From Arthrobacter sp. PvP023 (GTDB taxonomy: Bacteria > Actinomycetota > Actinomycetes > Actinomycetales > Micrococcaceae), in assembly GCF_017832975.1 (NCBI RefSeq), contig NZ_JAFIBI010000001.1:3658001-3722000 (forward strand): DNA of 64,000 nt. The letters run 5' to 3'. How positions within the stretch are numbered: the stretch's first letter is position 1; every line of letters begins with the position of its first letter. The translations under genes were made by a program, and so were the position numbers. The notes under the pieces were generated by a model that did not search any database, was not told the DNA's origin, and saw only the letters and a program-made list of their open reading frames with translations. Below, piece by piece: positions 29,539 to 39,835 of this stretch.

Positions 29539-31380
29539 GTGAGAGAAGCAAGCACTGAACTGCTCGTGGAGCTGGATCAGGACAGCAACGTGACTGACCT
29601 GCTGCTCGGGCAGCACGCCAAAGACCCCTCCCATGCCGCGTACGCCCGCAAGGGCCCCAACGGCTGGGTTGACATCCCCGTCCAACAGTTCCTGGACAAG
29701 GTCATGGCACTGGCGAAGGGACTGATCGCGGGGGGCCTGGCCCCGGGCGACACCGTGGCCGTGATGTCCGGAACCCGGTACGAATGGACCCTTGTGGACT
29801 TCGCCATCTGGTTCGCCGGCGGCGTGACCGTTCCGGTGTATGAAACCTCCTCGGCAAGCCAGGTCGAGTGGATCCTGCATGACTCGGGCGCCCGCAGGGT
29901 GTTCGTTGAGGACCAGGCCAAGGCTGAGCTCGTGGCCGGTGTCCTGGCCCACTCCGAACTGCTCGGCGATGCAGTGGTGACGGTCGTGCGGATGGACGAC
30001 GACGGCGGCGCACCCAACCTGGCCAGCCTCGCCGCCGCCGGCGCCGGCGTCACCGACGGGGAGCTGGAGAGGCACCGCAGCACCGCAGTCCTCGCCGACG
30101 TCGCCTCGCTGGTGTACACGTCCGGAACTACGGGCAAGCCCAAGGGCTGCGAGATAACGCACGGCAACTTCGCCCTGGTGGCCACCAACATCGTGGAGTT
30201 CCTCCCCGAGATCCTGCGGCAGGAGGGCGCCCGGACGCTGATGTTCCTCCCCCTCGCCCACGTCCTGGCCCGCGCCGTCCAGGTGGTGTGCCTCAGCGCC
30301 GGGGCCACCCTGGGCCACACCGCCGGCGCCGCCCAGCTGCTGGAGGACCTGGCGACGTTCAAACCCACTTTCCTGCTGGTGGTACCCAGGATTTTTGAGA
30401 AGGTCTATGCGGGGGCCAGCCACAAGGCCGCCCTGGCAGGCAAGGACCGGCTGTTCGCCGCTGCCTCCGCGGTGGCCATAGATTACTCCAAGGCACTCGA
30501 CGCCGCGGCCCGGGGAAAGGGCAGCGGCCCCGGCTTCATGCTCCGCGCCAGGCACGCCCTCTTTGACCGGCTGCTGTACCCCAAACTCCGACAGGCCTTC
30601 GGCGGGCAGGTGAAGTACACGGTTTCCGGCGCCAGCCCGCTGAGCTCCAATGACGCACACTTCTTCCGTGGCGCCGGCATACCGGTGCTGGAAGGCTACG
30701 GACTCACCGAAACCACGGCCCCATGCACCGCCAACACCCCGTCGCGGACCAAGGTGGGCACTGTCGGCATTCCCGTGCCGGGCACCACCATCCGGGTGGC
30801 CGACGACGGCGAGATCCTGGTCAAGGGCATCGGCGTTTTCAAGGGCTACCACGCCAACGAGGCAGCCAACGCGGAAGCGTTCGTGGACGGGTTCTTCCGC
30901 ACCGGAGACCTCGGTTCGCTGGATGAAGACGGTTTCCTCACCATCACCGGGCGCAAGAAGGACCTCCTTGTCACTGCCGGGGGCAAGAACGTGGCGCCTG
31001 GCCCGCTCGAGGAAAAGATCCGGGAGCACCAGCTGGTGGCCCAGGCAGTGGTGGTGGGAGACGGTCGGCCGTTTGTCTCCGCACTGGTCAACCTTGATCC
31101 GGAAGGCCTGGAGAACTGGTGCTCCGCCCAGCGGATCGCGGTCATGGGCCTGACGGAGGCCACTTCCGACGCCCGGGTCCGTGAGGCCGTCCAGGGCGCA
31201 ATCGACCAGGCCAACCTGCTGGTCTCGAAAGCGGAGTCAATCCGCAGCTTCGTGCTGCTGGATGCTGATTTCACCGTCGAGTCCGGTCATCTGACGCCGT
31301 CACTGAAACTGAAGCGGGCCGCCGTCGTACGCGACTTTGAAGCGCACATCAACGGCCTGTACGCCCAGAACAAAAAGTGA
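29539..31380 (+). CDS. Long-chain acyl-CoA synthetase (FadD15-like)
   Basis: 613 residues from a GTG at 29539; the open frame extends to 29260 but overlaps the mannosyltransferase gene. ANL superfamily: LVYTSGTTGKPKGCEITHGN (P-loop), YGLTETTAPCTANTP, FRTGDLGSLDEDGFLTITGR, and KDLLVTAGGKNVAPGPLEEK with the catalytic hinge. It activates fatty acids to acyl-CoA through acyl-AMP. The region is closest to FadD15-like enzymes in length. It ends in a palindrome that overlaps the stop codon. Confidence 0.93.
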   Translation: MREASTELLVELDQDSNVTDLLLGQHAKDPSHAAYARKGPNGWVDIPVQQFLDKVMALAKGLIAGGLAPGDTVAVMSGTRYEWTLVDFAIWFAGGVTVPVYETSSASQVEWILHDSGARRVFVEDQAKAELVAGVLAHSELLGDAVVTVVRMDDDGGAPNLASLAAAGAGVTDGELERHRSTAVLADVASLVYTSGTTGKPKGCEITHGNFALVATNIVEFLPEILRQEGARTLMFLPLAHVLARAVQVVCLSAGATLGHTAGAAQLLEDLATFKPTFLLVVPRIFEKVYAGASHKAALAGKDRLFAAASAVAIDYSKALDAAARGKGSGPGFMLRARHALFDRLLYPKLRQAFGGQVKYTVSGASPLSSNDAHFFRGAGIPVLEGYGLTETTAPCTANTPSRTKVGTVGIPVPGTTIRVADDGEILVKGIGVFKGYHANEAANAEAFVDGFFRTGDLGSLDEDGFLTITGRKKDLLVTAGGKNVAPGPLEEKIREHQLVAQAVVVGDGRPFVSALVNLDPEGLENWCSAQRIAVMGLTEATSDARVREAVQGAIDQANLLVSKAESIRSFVLLDADFTVESGHLTPSLKLKRAAVVRDFEAHINGLYAQNKK

Positions 31381-31412
31381 AGGCGACCGGCACAAGTGCC
31401 GGTCGCCTTCAC
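31377..31412 (+). terminator. 17-bp palindrome overlapping the fadD stop codon
   Basis: GTGAAGGCGACCGGCAC (31377-31393) and GTGCCGGTCGCCTTCAC (31396-31412) are exact complements with 2 nt between. The TGA stop lies in the left arm. The convergent gene ends at 31434, so the hairpin could serve both strands. No U-tract is present. Confidence 0.6.
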
Positions 31413-31433
31413 TGTACGGTCCAGGGTCCTCCC

Positions 31434-32612
31434 TTACAGGACGGCGGAGTTTCCCCGCGCGCGTCCCGGCGCGGCGTCAGGACGATCCGAGGCGCCGGCG
31501 TCGCTGTCCTTGGACGGCGTTTCGGCGGCGTCCGCATCCTTGGCAACGACGTCCTTGGCAATTCCGCGGCGCTTCCGGGTGGGCCAGGTGAGGATCAGGG
31601 TGACGACGGAAGCGATCAGCACCAAGGCACCGATGACGATTCCGGCGTCAACCCAGAACTGGCCCGGGAACAGCCGGATGAGGGTGTCATCCAGGGCAAA
31701 TGTCCAGGTCCCGTTGGCGAAGAAGATCCGGTGGAACTCGGTGAAGAACTGCTGCCAGCTGAGCGCAGCCAACGTGCCCAGCCCAAGAATGACCACGAGC
31801 GTGACGATGGCGCCGGCAAAAAGCCCGCGGCGCACTCCCCCGGTGCTTCGGCGGCGAAGGTAGACAATAGCGACGATGCTCAGCAGGATCAGCAGCGCAC
31901 CGCCGGCGAACGCCGAGAGGATCACCAGTTTGACGTCGGCCATGTGGCTGACCTCGCCCTCCTGGAACAGCGCATCGCCGCTACGGTTGACGAGTTCGCC
32001 GAGATACCGTGGACCGGACCAGTTGCTGAGGTAATCCACCGCGTAGGACCCGTAGGTCATGCGGTCATCCGTGCTGAAACCGTAGCCGTCGCCGGGGAAG
32101 CCCGGACGGTTGTACTCCACCCAGAGGAACAACGGGCTGGTGACGGCCCGGACGGCGAGGACCAGGAGGATCAGCGGATAGAAGACAGCCAGCAGGACCT
32201 GCATCACGCGGGGCAGGACCGGCTTGGTGTTGGCCGCAAGCTCACGCTCGGCGTTCCGGCGCTCCACTTCGTCCCGGGGCGGCCGCACCTGGAGGGCGGA
32301 GGTGGGCAGCGGTTCCCGGAAATGCGTCCCCCTCCCCTGCGGTTCGGGGGCAGGCTCGACGGCGGCCTCAGCGGCCTTGCGGTCGGCGCGGCTCCCTGCC
32401 TGCGGCGCAGCGGTGCCGGCGGACGCTGCCGGCTGGTCCTTGCCCGCGTCAGGGGAGGTCTTTTCGGCCGGGGTTGTTCCCTTTGCCACAGCGGCAGTGC
32501 CTGCCCCGGCACCGGCGGGCTTCATCCAGTCAAAAGCGGGTTCATCGGTGTCATCGGCCGGATCCAGGTGCGGATCCTGCCGGTTCGGCGGGGTGGGCGT
32601 CTTCTCAGTCAC
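31434..32612 (-). CDS. DUF1461 / TIGR01906 family integral membrane protein
   Basis: 392 residues. A Pro/Ala-rich cytosolic N-terminus (about 1-130) precedes about five membrane helices. RVMQVLLAVFYPLILLVLAV is the first. An external loop carries the family-typical block EYNRPGFPGDGYGFSTDDRM and YGSYAVDYLSNWSG. A disordered C-terminus follows. The family has no established function. It is convergent with fadD. Family assignment is from remembered pattern. Confidence 0.85.
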   Translation of the reverse strand: MTEKTPTPPNRQDPHLDPADDTDEPAFDWMKPAGAGAGTAAVAKGTTPAEKTSPDAGKDQPAASAGTAAPQAGSRADRKAAEAAVEPAPEPQGRGTHFREPLPTSALQVRPPRDEVERRNAERELAANTKPVLPRVMQVLLAVFYPLILLVLAVRAVTSPLFLWVEYNRPGFPGDGYGFSTDDRMTYGSYAVDYLSNWSGPRYLGELVNRSGDALFQEGEVSHMADVKLVILSAFAGGALLILLSIVAIVYLRRRSTGGVRRGLFAGAIVTLVVILGLGTLAALSWQQFFTEFHRIFFANGTWTFALDDTLIRLFPGQFWVDAGIVIGALVLIASVVTLILTWPTRKRRGIAKDVVAKDADAAETPSKDSDAGASDRPDAAPGRARGNSAVL

Positions 32613-32734
32613 TGCAGTTTCACTTCCGTAGGCGTCCGCGTCGCCGGGAACCGCCAGGCAACGCTACTTATCTCCAGATGAGCCTACCGTCAGGCACTCC
32701 GTGGCGGCAGGTGCCACCCCGTTCCGGAACGTAT

Positions 32735-33727
32735 TCAGGCAGCCAATGCCGTGTATCCGGCATCGCCGTCTTCCAGGTCGCCGGTGGCACCCGACCGGTA
32801 CGCACGCCTGCCCCATACCAGGACATAGAGCCAGTAGGCAGCCAGGACGGCCGCGCCGATGCTGATCTTGGCCCACACCGGAAGACTGCTGGGTGTTACG
32901 AAACCTTCCACCAGGCCGGAGACGAACAGCACCAGGACGAGGCCCACGGCAACGGTAATCAGGGAGCGTCCCTCAGCCGCCACCGCCTGGCCCCTGGTCC
33001 GGGGCCCCGGTGAAACCAGCGCCCAGAAGATCTTCAGGCCCCCCGCGCAGGCGATGAACACTGCGGTGAGTTCCATCAGCCCGTGGGGAAGGATGTAGCT
33101 GAAGAAAACATCTGACTGGCCGACGGCGGCAAAGACGCCCGCGGCGACCCCCAGCCCCTGGGCGTTGCCAAAGAGGATCATGGGAACCCAGAAGCCGGTG
33201 ATGCCCAGGGCCACTGCCTGTGCCGAGATCCAGGCATTGTTGGTCCAGACGGCGCCGGCGAAGGACGCGGCGGGATTCTCCGAGTAGTAGTCGATGAAAT
33301 CCTGTTCGACATACTGCTTGATGGCCGCATCCGAGCCAAGGGCCCGGAGCGCATCGGGGGACGTTGAGATCCAGAGTGCGTACGCGCCCGCGACCAGGCA
33401 GAACGCCACACCGCACCAGACGGTGAGCCAGCGGAGCCGGTAGAACGCGGCCGGCAGCGCTATGACGAAGAACCGGGCCAGGTCGTCCATGAAGTTGGAG
33501 CGGGCCCCGGTGAAGCGTGTTCGGGCCTGGGCCAGTGTGGCCGACAGGGAGGCAGACAACCCGCTTTCGGGTGCCACGGAGCGAATCAGGGAAAGGTGCG
33601 CCGACGTGGTCTGGTAGAGGCGCAGCAGTTCATCCGCTTCGCTTCCGCTAAGCCGCCGCTTGTACGCCAGCACGTGCAGCCGCGCCCACTTGTCCCCGTT
33701 GACCGCGGAGAACGCATCCATGTCCAC
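32735..33727 (-). CDS. Stage II sporulation protein M-like membrane protein
   Basis: 330 residues from a GTG (an ATG lies two codons on). The soluble N-terminus (about 1-100) begins with NGDKWARLHVLAYKRRLSGS, then about six membrane helices. YILPHGLMELTAVFIACAGG is the SpoIIM family hallmark. This is not a sporulator; in actinobacteria these proteins accompany RDD and MoxR/DUF58 genes. It is divergent from the RDD gene by 71 bp. Role unknown. Confidence 0.9.
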   Translation of the reverse strand: MDMDAFSAVNGDKWARLHVLAYKRRLSGSEADELLRLYQTTSAHLSLIRSVAPESGLSASLSATLAQARTRFTGARSNFMDDLARFFVIALPAAFYRLRWLTVWCGVAFCLVAGAYALWISTSPDALRALGSDAAIKQYVEQDFIDYYSENPAASFAGAVWTNNAWISAQAVALGITGFWVPMILFGNAQGLGVAAGVFAAVGQSDVFFSYILPHGLMELTAVFIACAGGLKIFWALVSPGPRTRGQAVAAEGRSLITVAVGLVLVLFVSGLVEGFVTPSSLPVWAKISIGAAVLAAYWLYVLVWGRRAYRSGATGDLEDGDAGYTALAA

Positions 33728-33798
33728 GCCACTACCCTAGCGCTCCCGGATTAGACTGTGAGCGTCCGTAGGCGGCGTGTAGGGGACGGGGACCCGGC

Positions 33799-34608
33799 TT
33801 GAGCTCAATCATCACAGGTGAAGCAGTGGTACTGGAGCTCCGCCCGGCGTCGTTCGCCGCAAGGGCACTGGGCCTGATTCTGGACGTCGCTGCCAATGTG
33901 GTCCTCCTCATTGTGCTGATCACAGTGATTTCGTCGGCCTACGACGACCTGGACGACGCGGCGGCCCGCGCCCTGGTTCTGGTCAGTGTGGTCTTCTGCT
34001 TAGTGATCCTCCCGGTGGCGGTGGAAACCCTCACCCGCGGCCTCTCCCTGGGGAAGCTGGCGGCAGGGCTTCGGATCGTACGGGACGACGGCGGCGCCAT
34101 CCGCTTCCGTCACGCTGTGATCCGCGGCCTGATCGGCTTCCTGGAGATCTACCTGACGTTCGGCGGCCTGGCCATCGCCGTGGCGTTGTTCAATGACAAG
34201 TCCAAGCGGCTCGGCGACATCGTGGCAGGAACATACTCCCTGCGGCGCCGGGTCCCGGCGGAACCACCGTTCGTCCCGTTTGTACCGCCGCACCTGCGGG
34301 CCTGGGCGGCGCTGGCTGACATCGGCCGGATACCGGACGCCGTAGCCCGCCGCTCGTCGCAGTTCATCCGGCAGGCAGGCAGGATGTCGCCGGCGTCGCG
34401 CGCTTCCATGGCGGCGTCGCTCGCCACTGAGGTCTCCGCCTGTGTCGCTCCCCCGCCTCCGGCCGGCACGGGACCGGAAGAATACCTGGCCGCAGTGCTG
34501 GTGGAACGCCGCGAGCGGGAACTGGCCCGGCTGAGCCGGGCACGGGCACGAAGCACGGGTGTAGGGGAACGGCTGAACCGGCTGCCCTACAGCCGGGACA
34601 CGCCGTAA
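33799..34608 (+). CDS. RDD family membrane protein
   Basis: 269 residues from a TTG at 33799. The RDD domain covers about residues 12-145 with three or four membrane helices: LRPASFAARALGLILDVAAN holds the conserved Arg and Asp, and RGLSLGKLAAGLRIVRDDGG follows. KRLGDIVAGTYSL closes the domain. A cytosolic C-terminal half rich in Arg and Ala follows. It is divergent from the SpoIIM-like gene and ends 10 nt before the convergent ldt gene. The transport role often suggested for RDD proteins is unproven. Confidence 0.9.
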   Translation: MSSIITGEAVVLELRPASFAARALGLILDVAANVVLLIVLITVISSAYDDLDDAAARALVLVSVVFCLVILPVAVETLTRGLSLGKLAAGLRIVRDDGGAIRFRHAVIRGLIGFLEIYLTFGGLAIAVALFNDKSKRLGDIVAGTYSLRRRVPAEPPFVPFVPPHLRAWAALADIGRIPDAVARRSSQFIRQAGRMSPASRASMAASLATEVSACVAPPPPAGTGPEEYLAAVLVERRERELARLSRARARSTGVGERLNRLPYSRDTP

Positions 34609-34618
34609 CCCGCAGTTC

Positions 34619-35851
34619 TCAGCGCTTGGCGTACTGCGCCCAGGGAATGTTCCAGTCGCCATAGCCCTCCAGCGGTTCCACGGGAGGGGCGCCCGTGTTG
34701 AGGGTCTGGACGACGTCGCCGGTCTTCATGTTGTTGAAGAACCAGGCCGCGTCCGCCGGCAGCAGTCCGACGCAACCGTGCGAGACGTTTGCCTTTCCGA
34801 CATAACTCCACGCGGATTCGAGTGCCTGGTGGACATAGACGCCGGACGAGGTGAGCCGGTTGGCGTATTCCACGGTCAGCGGCGGGTAGTAGCCCTTGTC
34901 GCCGGGCTTGAGGCCAATGCTTCCGGCGTTGAACTTGGAGTGGCGTTCCTGCTCCATGATCACGGCGTATCCGGTGGGCGAGAGCCACTCGGCATCGCCG
35001 AGTGTCACGGGGGCGGTCCTGACCAGTTGGCCGTCAAAGTAGACGTTCATCGTCTTGGTGACATCATCCACGACGGCCACGCGCTGCGGGCCAACCTTGA
35101 AGCTGACCTTGGTGTCGACGTTGCCCACCATCTTGTTCCCGAAGTCCACGCCGAACAGCTTAAGGTCAACGGTGACCTGGCTTCCGGATGCCCAGAACGC
35201 CTCGGGACGGATTCGCACGCGCTGGTCCGAGTACCACCGCCAGGCGACTGCCTGGCCCGAGGACGAGGTGACGGTGACGGCTTTCTCCATAGCCTCCTTG
35301 TTCAGGACCGGCTCGGAGAAGACGATTTCAATCGGCTGGCCCGATCCCGCGGTGGAACCGTTCTGCGGGTAGACGGAGGCATCGGCCTCGTTGGCCGCGG
35401 CCACCGTGGTGAAGGTCTGCGTCTTCTTCGTTTCGCGGCCCGCCTGGTCCACGATTGTAAAGGCGTAATCGTAGGCCGCGTCGAACTCAAGGGGGTCCAG
35501 GGCGGTCCAGGTGGACCCGTCGGCGCTGAGTGTGCCCTTGACGGGTTCGCCGCCGTCGGCAGTTGCCAGGACAACGTCCTTTACGGTGCCGTTGACGGCT
35601 TTGACCGACGGCGCGACGGCGGGATTGACTCCCGCGGCGCCGTCCGTCGGGGTTACGCCGAGCTCGACTGCCTTGACGACAGGAGCAGCGAGCCCCGGTT
35701 CGTTGCGGACCGGGCTGGAAGACTCCGACTGGAACGCGGGCTCCGCCCAGCTGGGGGCAGTGGCAACGCCGATGCCGCCGGCAGCAACCGCGGCGCAGAT
35801 GGCCACGACGCCCAGAATTTTCATGGTTTTCCGCTTGTGGACTACAGTCAT
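34619..35851 (-). CDS. L,D-transpeptidase with Ig-like domains (first of a tandem pair)
   Basis: 410 residues. The ATG at 35851 is chosen because GGAGAAGG lies directly upstream; the frame is open to 35893. An N-terminal membrane or signal segment (about 12-35) precedes two Big_10/Ig-like domains and a YkuD catalytic domain ending near the C-terminus. The catalytic block is YVGKANVSHGCVGLLPADAA with the active Cys, and an upstream His sits in SGVYVHQALES. It makes 3-3 cross-links in peptidoglycan outside the membrane. The residue after SHGCV is Gly, where Asn or Arg is commoner. It is a paralogue of the gene at 35972. Confidence 0.93.
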   Translation of the reverse strand: MTVVHKRKTMKILGVVAICAAVAAGGIGVATAPSWAEPAFQSESSSPVRNEPGLAAPVVKAVELGVTPTDGAAGVNPAVAPSVKAVNGTVKDVVLATADGGEPVKGTLSADGSTWTALDPLEFDAAYDYAFTIVDQAGRETKKTQTFTTVAAANEADASVYPQNGSTAGSGQPIEIVFSEPVLNKEAMEKAVTVTSSSGQAVAWRWYSDQRVRIRPEAFWASGSQVTVDLKLFGVDFGNKMVGNVDTKVSFKVGPQRVAVVDDVTKTMNVYFDGQLVRTAPVTLGDAEWLSPTGYAVIMEQERHSKFNAGSIGLKPGDKGYYPPLTVEYANRLTSSGVYVHQALESAWSYVGKANVSHGCVGLLPADAAWFFNNMKTGDVVQTLNTGAPPVEPLEGYGDWNIPWAQYAKR

Positions 35852-35971
35852 GACCTTCTCCATGTCCCCCGACAGGCCACTGATCAGCCCCAATACCGTC
35901 TCGGTCTCATTCAGTGGAGCGCCCTTCAGCTCCCAGCACTGACCAGACGATTTTACCGCACGGCGGGTGGG

Positions 35972-37201
35972 TCAATTGGCGTACTGGGGCCAGGGGATGT
36001 TCCAGTCGCCGAACCCGTCGTCGAAGTTGGCGTTCTCGCCCTCGGTGTTGACCACCTGGACGACGTCCCCGGTGGTCATGTTGTCGAAGACCCATTTGGC
36101 GCCGTCCGGGCCGAGCCCGATGCAACCGTGCGACAGGTTGGCCACACCGATGTAGGGCATCGCGGAGTCCGTGGCCTGGTGGATGAACTCTCCGCTGGGC
36201 GTGAGGCGCGTGGCGTAGTTAACGTCAAGCTCGCCGTAGTAGGCCGGGTCGTCCGGCTTCAGCCCGATGCTGGAGGCAGACATGTGCTCCACGCGGTACT
36301 TCTCCATGAACACAAGGAAGCCCTTGGCCGACGGGAACCGGGTATCACCCATGGTGGCGGGCCATGAGCCCGCCGGTTTGTCATTAACGCTCACCGAAAA
36401 GGTGTGCGCCGTGGCGTCGGCGACGGCGACTTTCTTGTCGCCGATGTGGACCGTGACCAACTTGTTGAAGTTTCCGATCTGCCCGTTGCCGAGATCGACG
36501 CCGAACAACTGCATGTCCATGGTCACCGTGCTGTTGGCGGCCCAGAAGTTCTCGGCCCGGTACCGCACCATGCTGTCGCTGAACCAGTGGAATGCGCCCG
36601 CCTGGCCGGATGTCGAGGAGATCTTGATGGCCTTCTCCACTGCCTCCTTGTTCAGCACGGGTTCGCTGAACGTGATCTGCAGCGGCTGCGCTACGCCAAC
36701 CTTCATGCCGTCCAGAGGGTAGACGGCGGCGTCGGCTTCGTTGGCCGTCGTCACAGTGGTGAACGTGCGTGTCTCATTGGTCTTGCGGCCTGCAGCGTCA
36801 GTCACCACGAAGTTGTAGGTGTAGCTGCTGTTGAACTGCAGGGGGCCGACGGCTGACCAGCCGGCTCCGTCCGGGCTGAGGCTACCCTCGACCGCTTTCC
36901 CGTCGCTGTCCGTCAGGGCCACGCGGTCAATGCTTCCGTTGGTGACGCGGAGCGACACCGGCGCTGCCGGATTCACCTGCTGTGCACCGTCTGCCGGGGA
37001 GGCCGCAAGCTGCACCGGCGCCACCACCGGTGCCGCCAGTCCCGGCGTCGAACGTTCAGCAGAACCGGCCTCGGATTCAAAGGCGGCGCGGCCGGAACCC
37101 GGGGCGACGGCGGCAAAAACTCCCCCGCCTGCGGCCAGCAGGCAGAGTGCTCCCAGCAGGAGCACCTTCCTGGTGGTGGTCCGGTGTTCCCGCGCCGTCA
37201 T
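35972..37201 (-). CDS. L,D-transpeptidase with Ig-like domains (second of a tandem pair)
   Basis: 409 residues with the same plan as its neighbour: an N-terminal hydrophobic segment (KVLLLGALCLLAAGGGVFA), two Ig-like domains, and a YkuD domain with YIGVANLSHGCIGLGPDGA and SGEFIHQATDS. No clear lipobox is present. It lies 120 nt upstream of the first copy on the same strand and is probably the product of tandem duplication. The two diverge widely outside the motifs, so the duplication is not recent. Extracytoplasmic peptidoglycan cross-linking is expected. Confidence 0.93.
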   Translation of the reverse strand: MTAREHRTTTRKVLLLGALCLLAAGGGVFAAVAPGSGRAAFESEAGSAERSTPGLAAPVVAPVQLAASPADGAQQVNPAAPVSLRVTNGSIDRVALTDSDGKAVEGSLSPDGAGWSAVGPLQFNSSYTYNFVVTDAAGRKTNETRTFTTVTTANEADAAVYPLDGMKVGVAQPLQITFSEPVLNKEAVEKAIKISSTSGQAGAFHWFSDSMVRYRAENFWAANSTVTMDMQLFGVDLGNGQIGNFNKLVTVHIGDKKVAVADATAHTFSVSVNDKPAGSWPATMGDTRFPSAKGFLVFMEKYRVEHMSASSIGLKPDDPAYYGELDVNYATRLTPSGEFIHQATDSAMPYIGVANLSHGCIGLGPDGAKWVFDNMTTGDVVQVVNTEGENANFDDGFGDWNIPWPQYAN

Positions 37202-37293
37202 GGCCTTGGGACCATTGCAGTCATCATGATCTCAGCCTAGGCCACCCACCTTGGAGTTCACGGGGAAACCGGCAACACAAGGGCCAATAAGAC

Positions 37294-37319
37294 GGGCCCC
37301 GGATCTCGCTCCGGGGCCC
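37294..37319 (-). terminator. Rho-independent terminator after ahcY
   Basis: GGGCCCCGGA and TCCGGGGCCC form a perfect 10-bp stem with a TCTCGC loop, 38 nt beyond the ahcY stop on the minus strand. It is followed by GTCTTATT, a short T-rich stretch. Confidence 0.75.
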
Positions 37320-37357
37320 ATCGGGTTCAGCTTTCTGCCGGGATGGCAGCCTCAGTC

Positions 37358-38836
<1,479 letters not shown>

Positions 38837-38948
38837 GTGAGTCCTTGTGTTATATCCGGAAAATTCTGGAACGGCGGAAGTGGAGGCCCGCTCGGCGATC
38901 TATGGGAAGTTCGGCGCCAAGTGGACGGGCGATGGGCCGGCCGGGCAG

Positions 38949-39212
38949 TTATTCGGCACTGAAGGCGCCCGACGCTGCGGTGCCGGCCACTGCGCCCGGG
39001 CCGCCGTCGTGCTGGTCCGAAGGCGCAGCGTTCGCTGCAGAGACCAGCTCCGGTGGTAACAGCAGCGGGATGCCGTCCTCAATGGCGTAGCGCAGCTTTT
39101 CCCCGGACTGCCCGGCGGCGGTGGAGACGAGTTCCTCGCCCTCCTGAACCAGCGTCGAGCCGGTAACGGGGCAACGCAGGACAGACAACAGGTCAGGACT
39201 GATCTTTGGCAT
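38949..39212 (-). CDS. Trm112-like small zinc-ribbon protein
   Basis: 87 residues from the ATG at 39212; the longer open frame to 39467 is not real. It begins MPKISPDLLSVLRCPVTGST and has LRYAIEDGIPLLLPPELV, the Trm112/YcaR pattern. Only one Cys of the usual zinc set is kept. Trm112 proteins support methyltransferases, which fits its place directly upstream of ahcY. The C-terminal 25 residues are Ala/Gly-rich and disordered. Confidence 0.85.
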   Translation of the reverse strand: MPKISPDLLSVLRCPVTGSTLVQEGEELVSTAAGQSGEKLRYAIEDGIPLLLPPELVSAANAAPSDQHDGGPGAVAGTAASGAFSAE

Positions 39213-39303
39213 GGTGGATGCTCCCTGATGGGCGCCGCAGCAGGCGCCGGTGGCCGATGGATTTGCAGCTTCCAGCGTACAAGCTTCGTGGCGGGACCGC
39301 GGC

Positions 39304-39693
39304 TTAGGACGGCTCGCGGAGGACGCGCAGGTGTCCCCTCCGGGCGCCTTCCGCAGGCGGCGGGGCTTCAAGCGCGGCATGCGCCGAACGCTGGCCCGGC
39401 GCGGAATCCGCAGACGACGGCCGCAACGCCGCCTCGCGGACGGCGTTGGCGAGGGCCAAAAGATCATCGGGCCCCGGCTGGGGCGGCGTGGCGGGCATGG
39501 CCAGGCGCAGCACTTCCCAGCCCCGCGGCACCGTCAGCGACCCCGCGTGCTGTTCGCACAAATCGTAACAATGGGGCTCCGCGTACGTAGCCAGCGGGCC
39601 CAGGACAGCCGTGGAGTCCGCGTAGACGTACGTCAAAGTTGCCACCGCCGAATTGCGGCAGGCTGATCTTGAACATTGACGAATAGCACCCAC
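39304..39693 (-). CDS. DUF3499 family protein
   Basis: 129 residues from a GTG at 39693; the frame is open to 39771. The conserved part is VGAIRQCSRSACRNSAVATL, then YVYADSTAVLGPLATYAEPH and CYDLCEQHAGSL. Four Cys plus His suggest a metal site. The C-terminal 45 residues are low-complexity. The family is actinobacterial and linked to whiB2 and manB/manA in mycobacteria. Function unknown. Confidence 0.88.
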   Translation of the reverse strand: MGAIRQCSRSACRNSAVATLTYVYADSTAVLGPLATYAEPHCYDLCEQHAGSLTVPRGWEVLRLAMPATPPQPGPDDLLALANAVREAALRPSSADSAPGQRSAHAALEAPPPAEGARRGHLRVLREPS

Positions 39694-39835
39694 GACATCA
39701 CAGACTACTCCCCGTTCGCCGCGGCGCCGTGCATTCCGGCCCGCTGTGTTCGGCGGTGTCGGGGAACGCACGGATGCCCCGTGTGGCGTTGCCCGTTATG
39801 TCGCGTATTTCAGGCGGCGGGTTTAGAGTCAATAT

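Noticed and set aside
38837..38948. SAH riboswitch in the ahcY leader
   Set aside because: I looked for the conserved SAH-binding core on the minus strand and found no convincing match.
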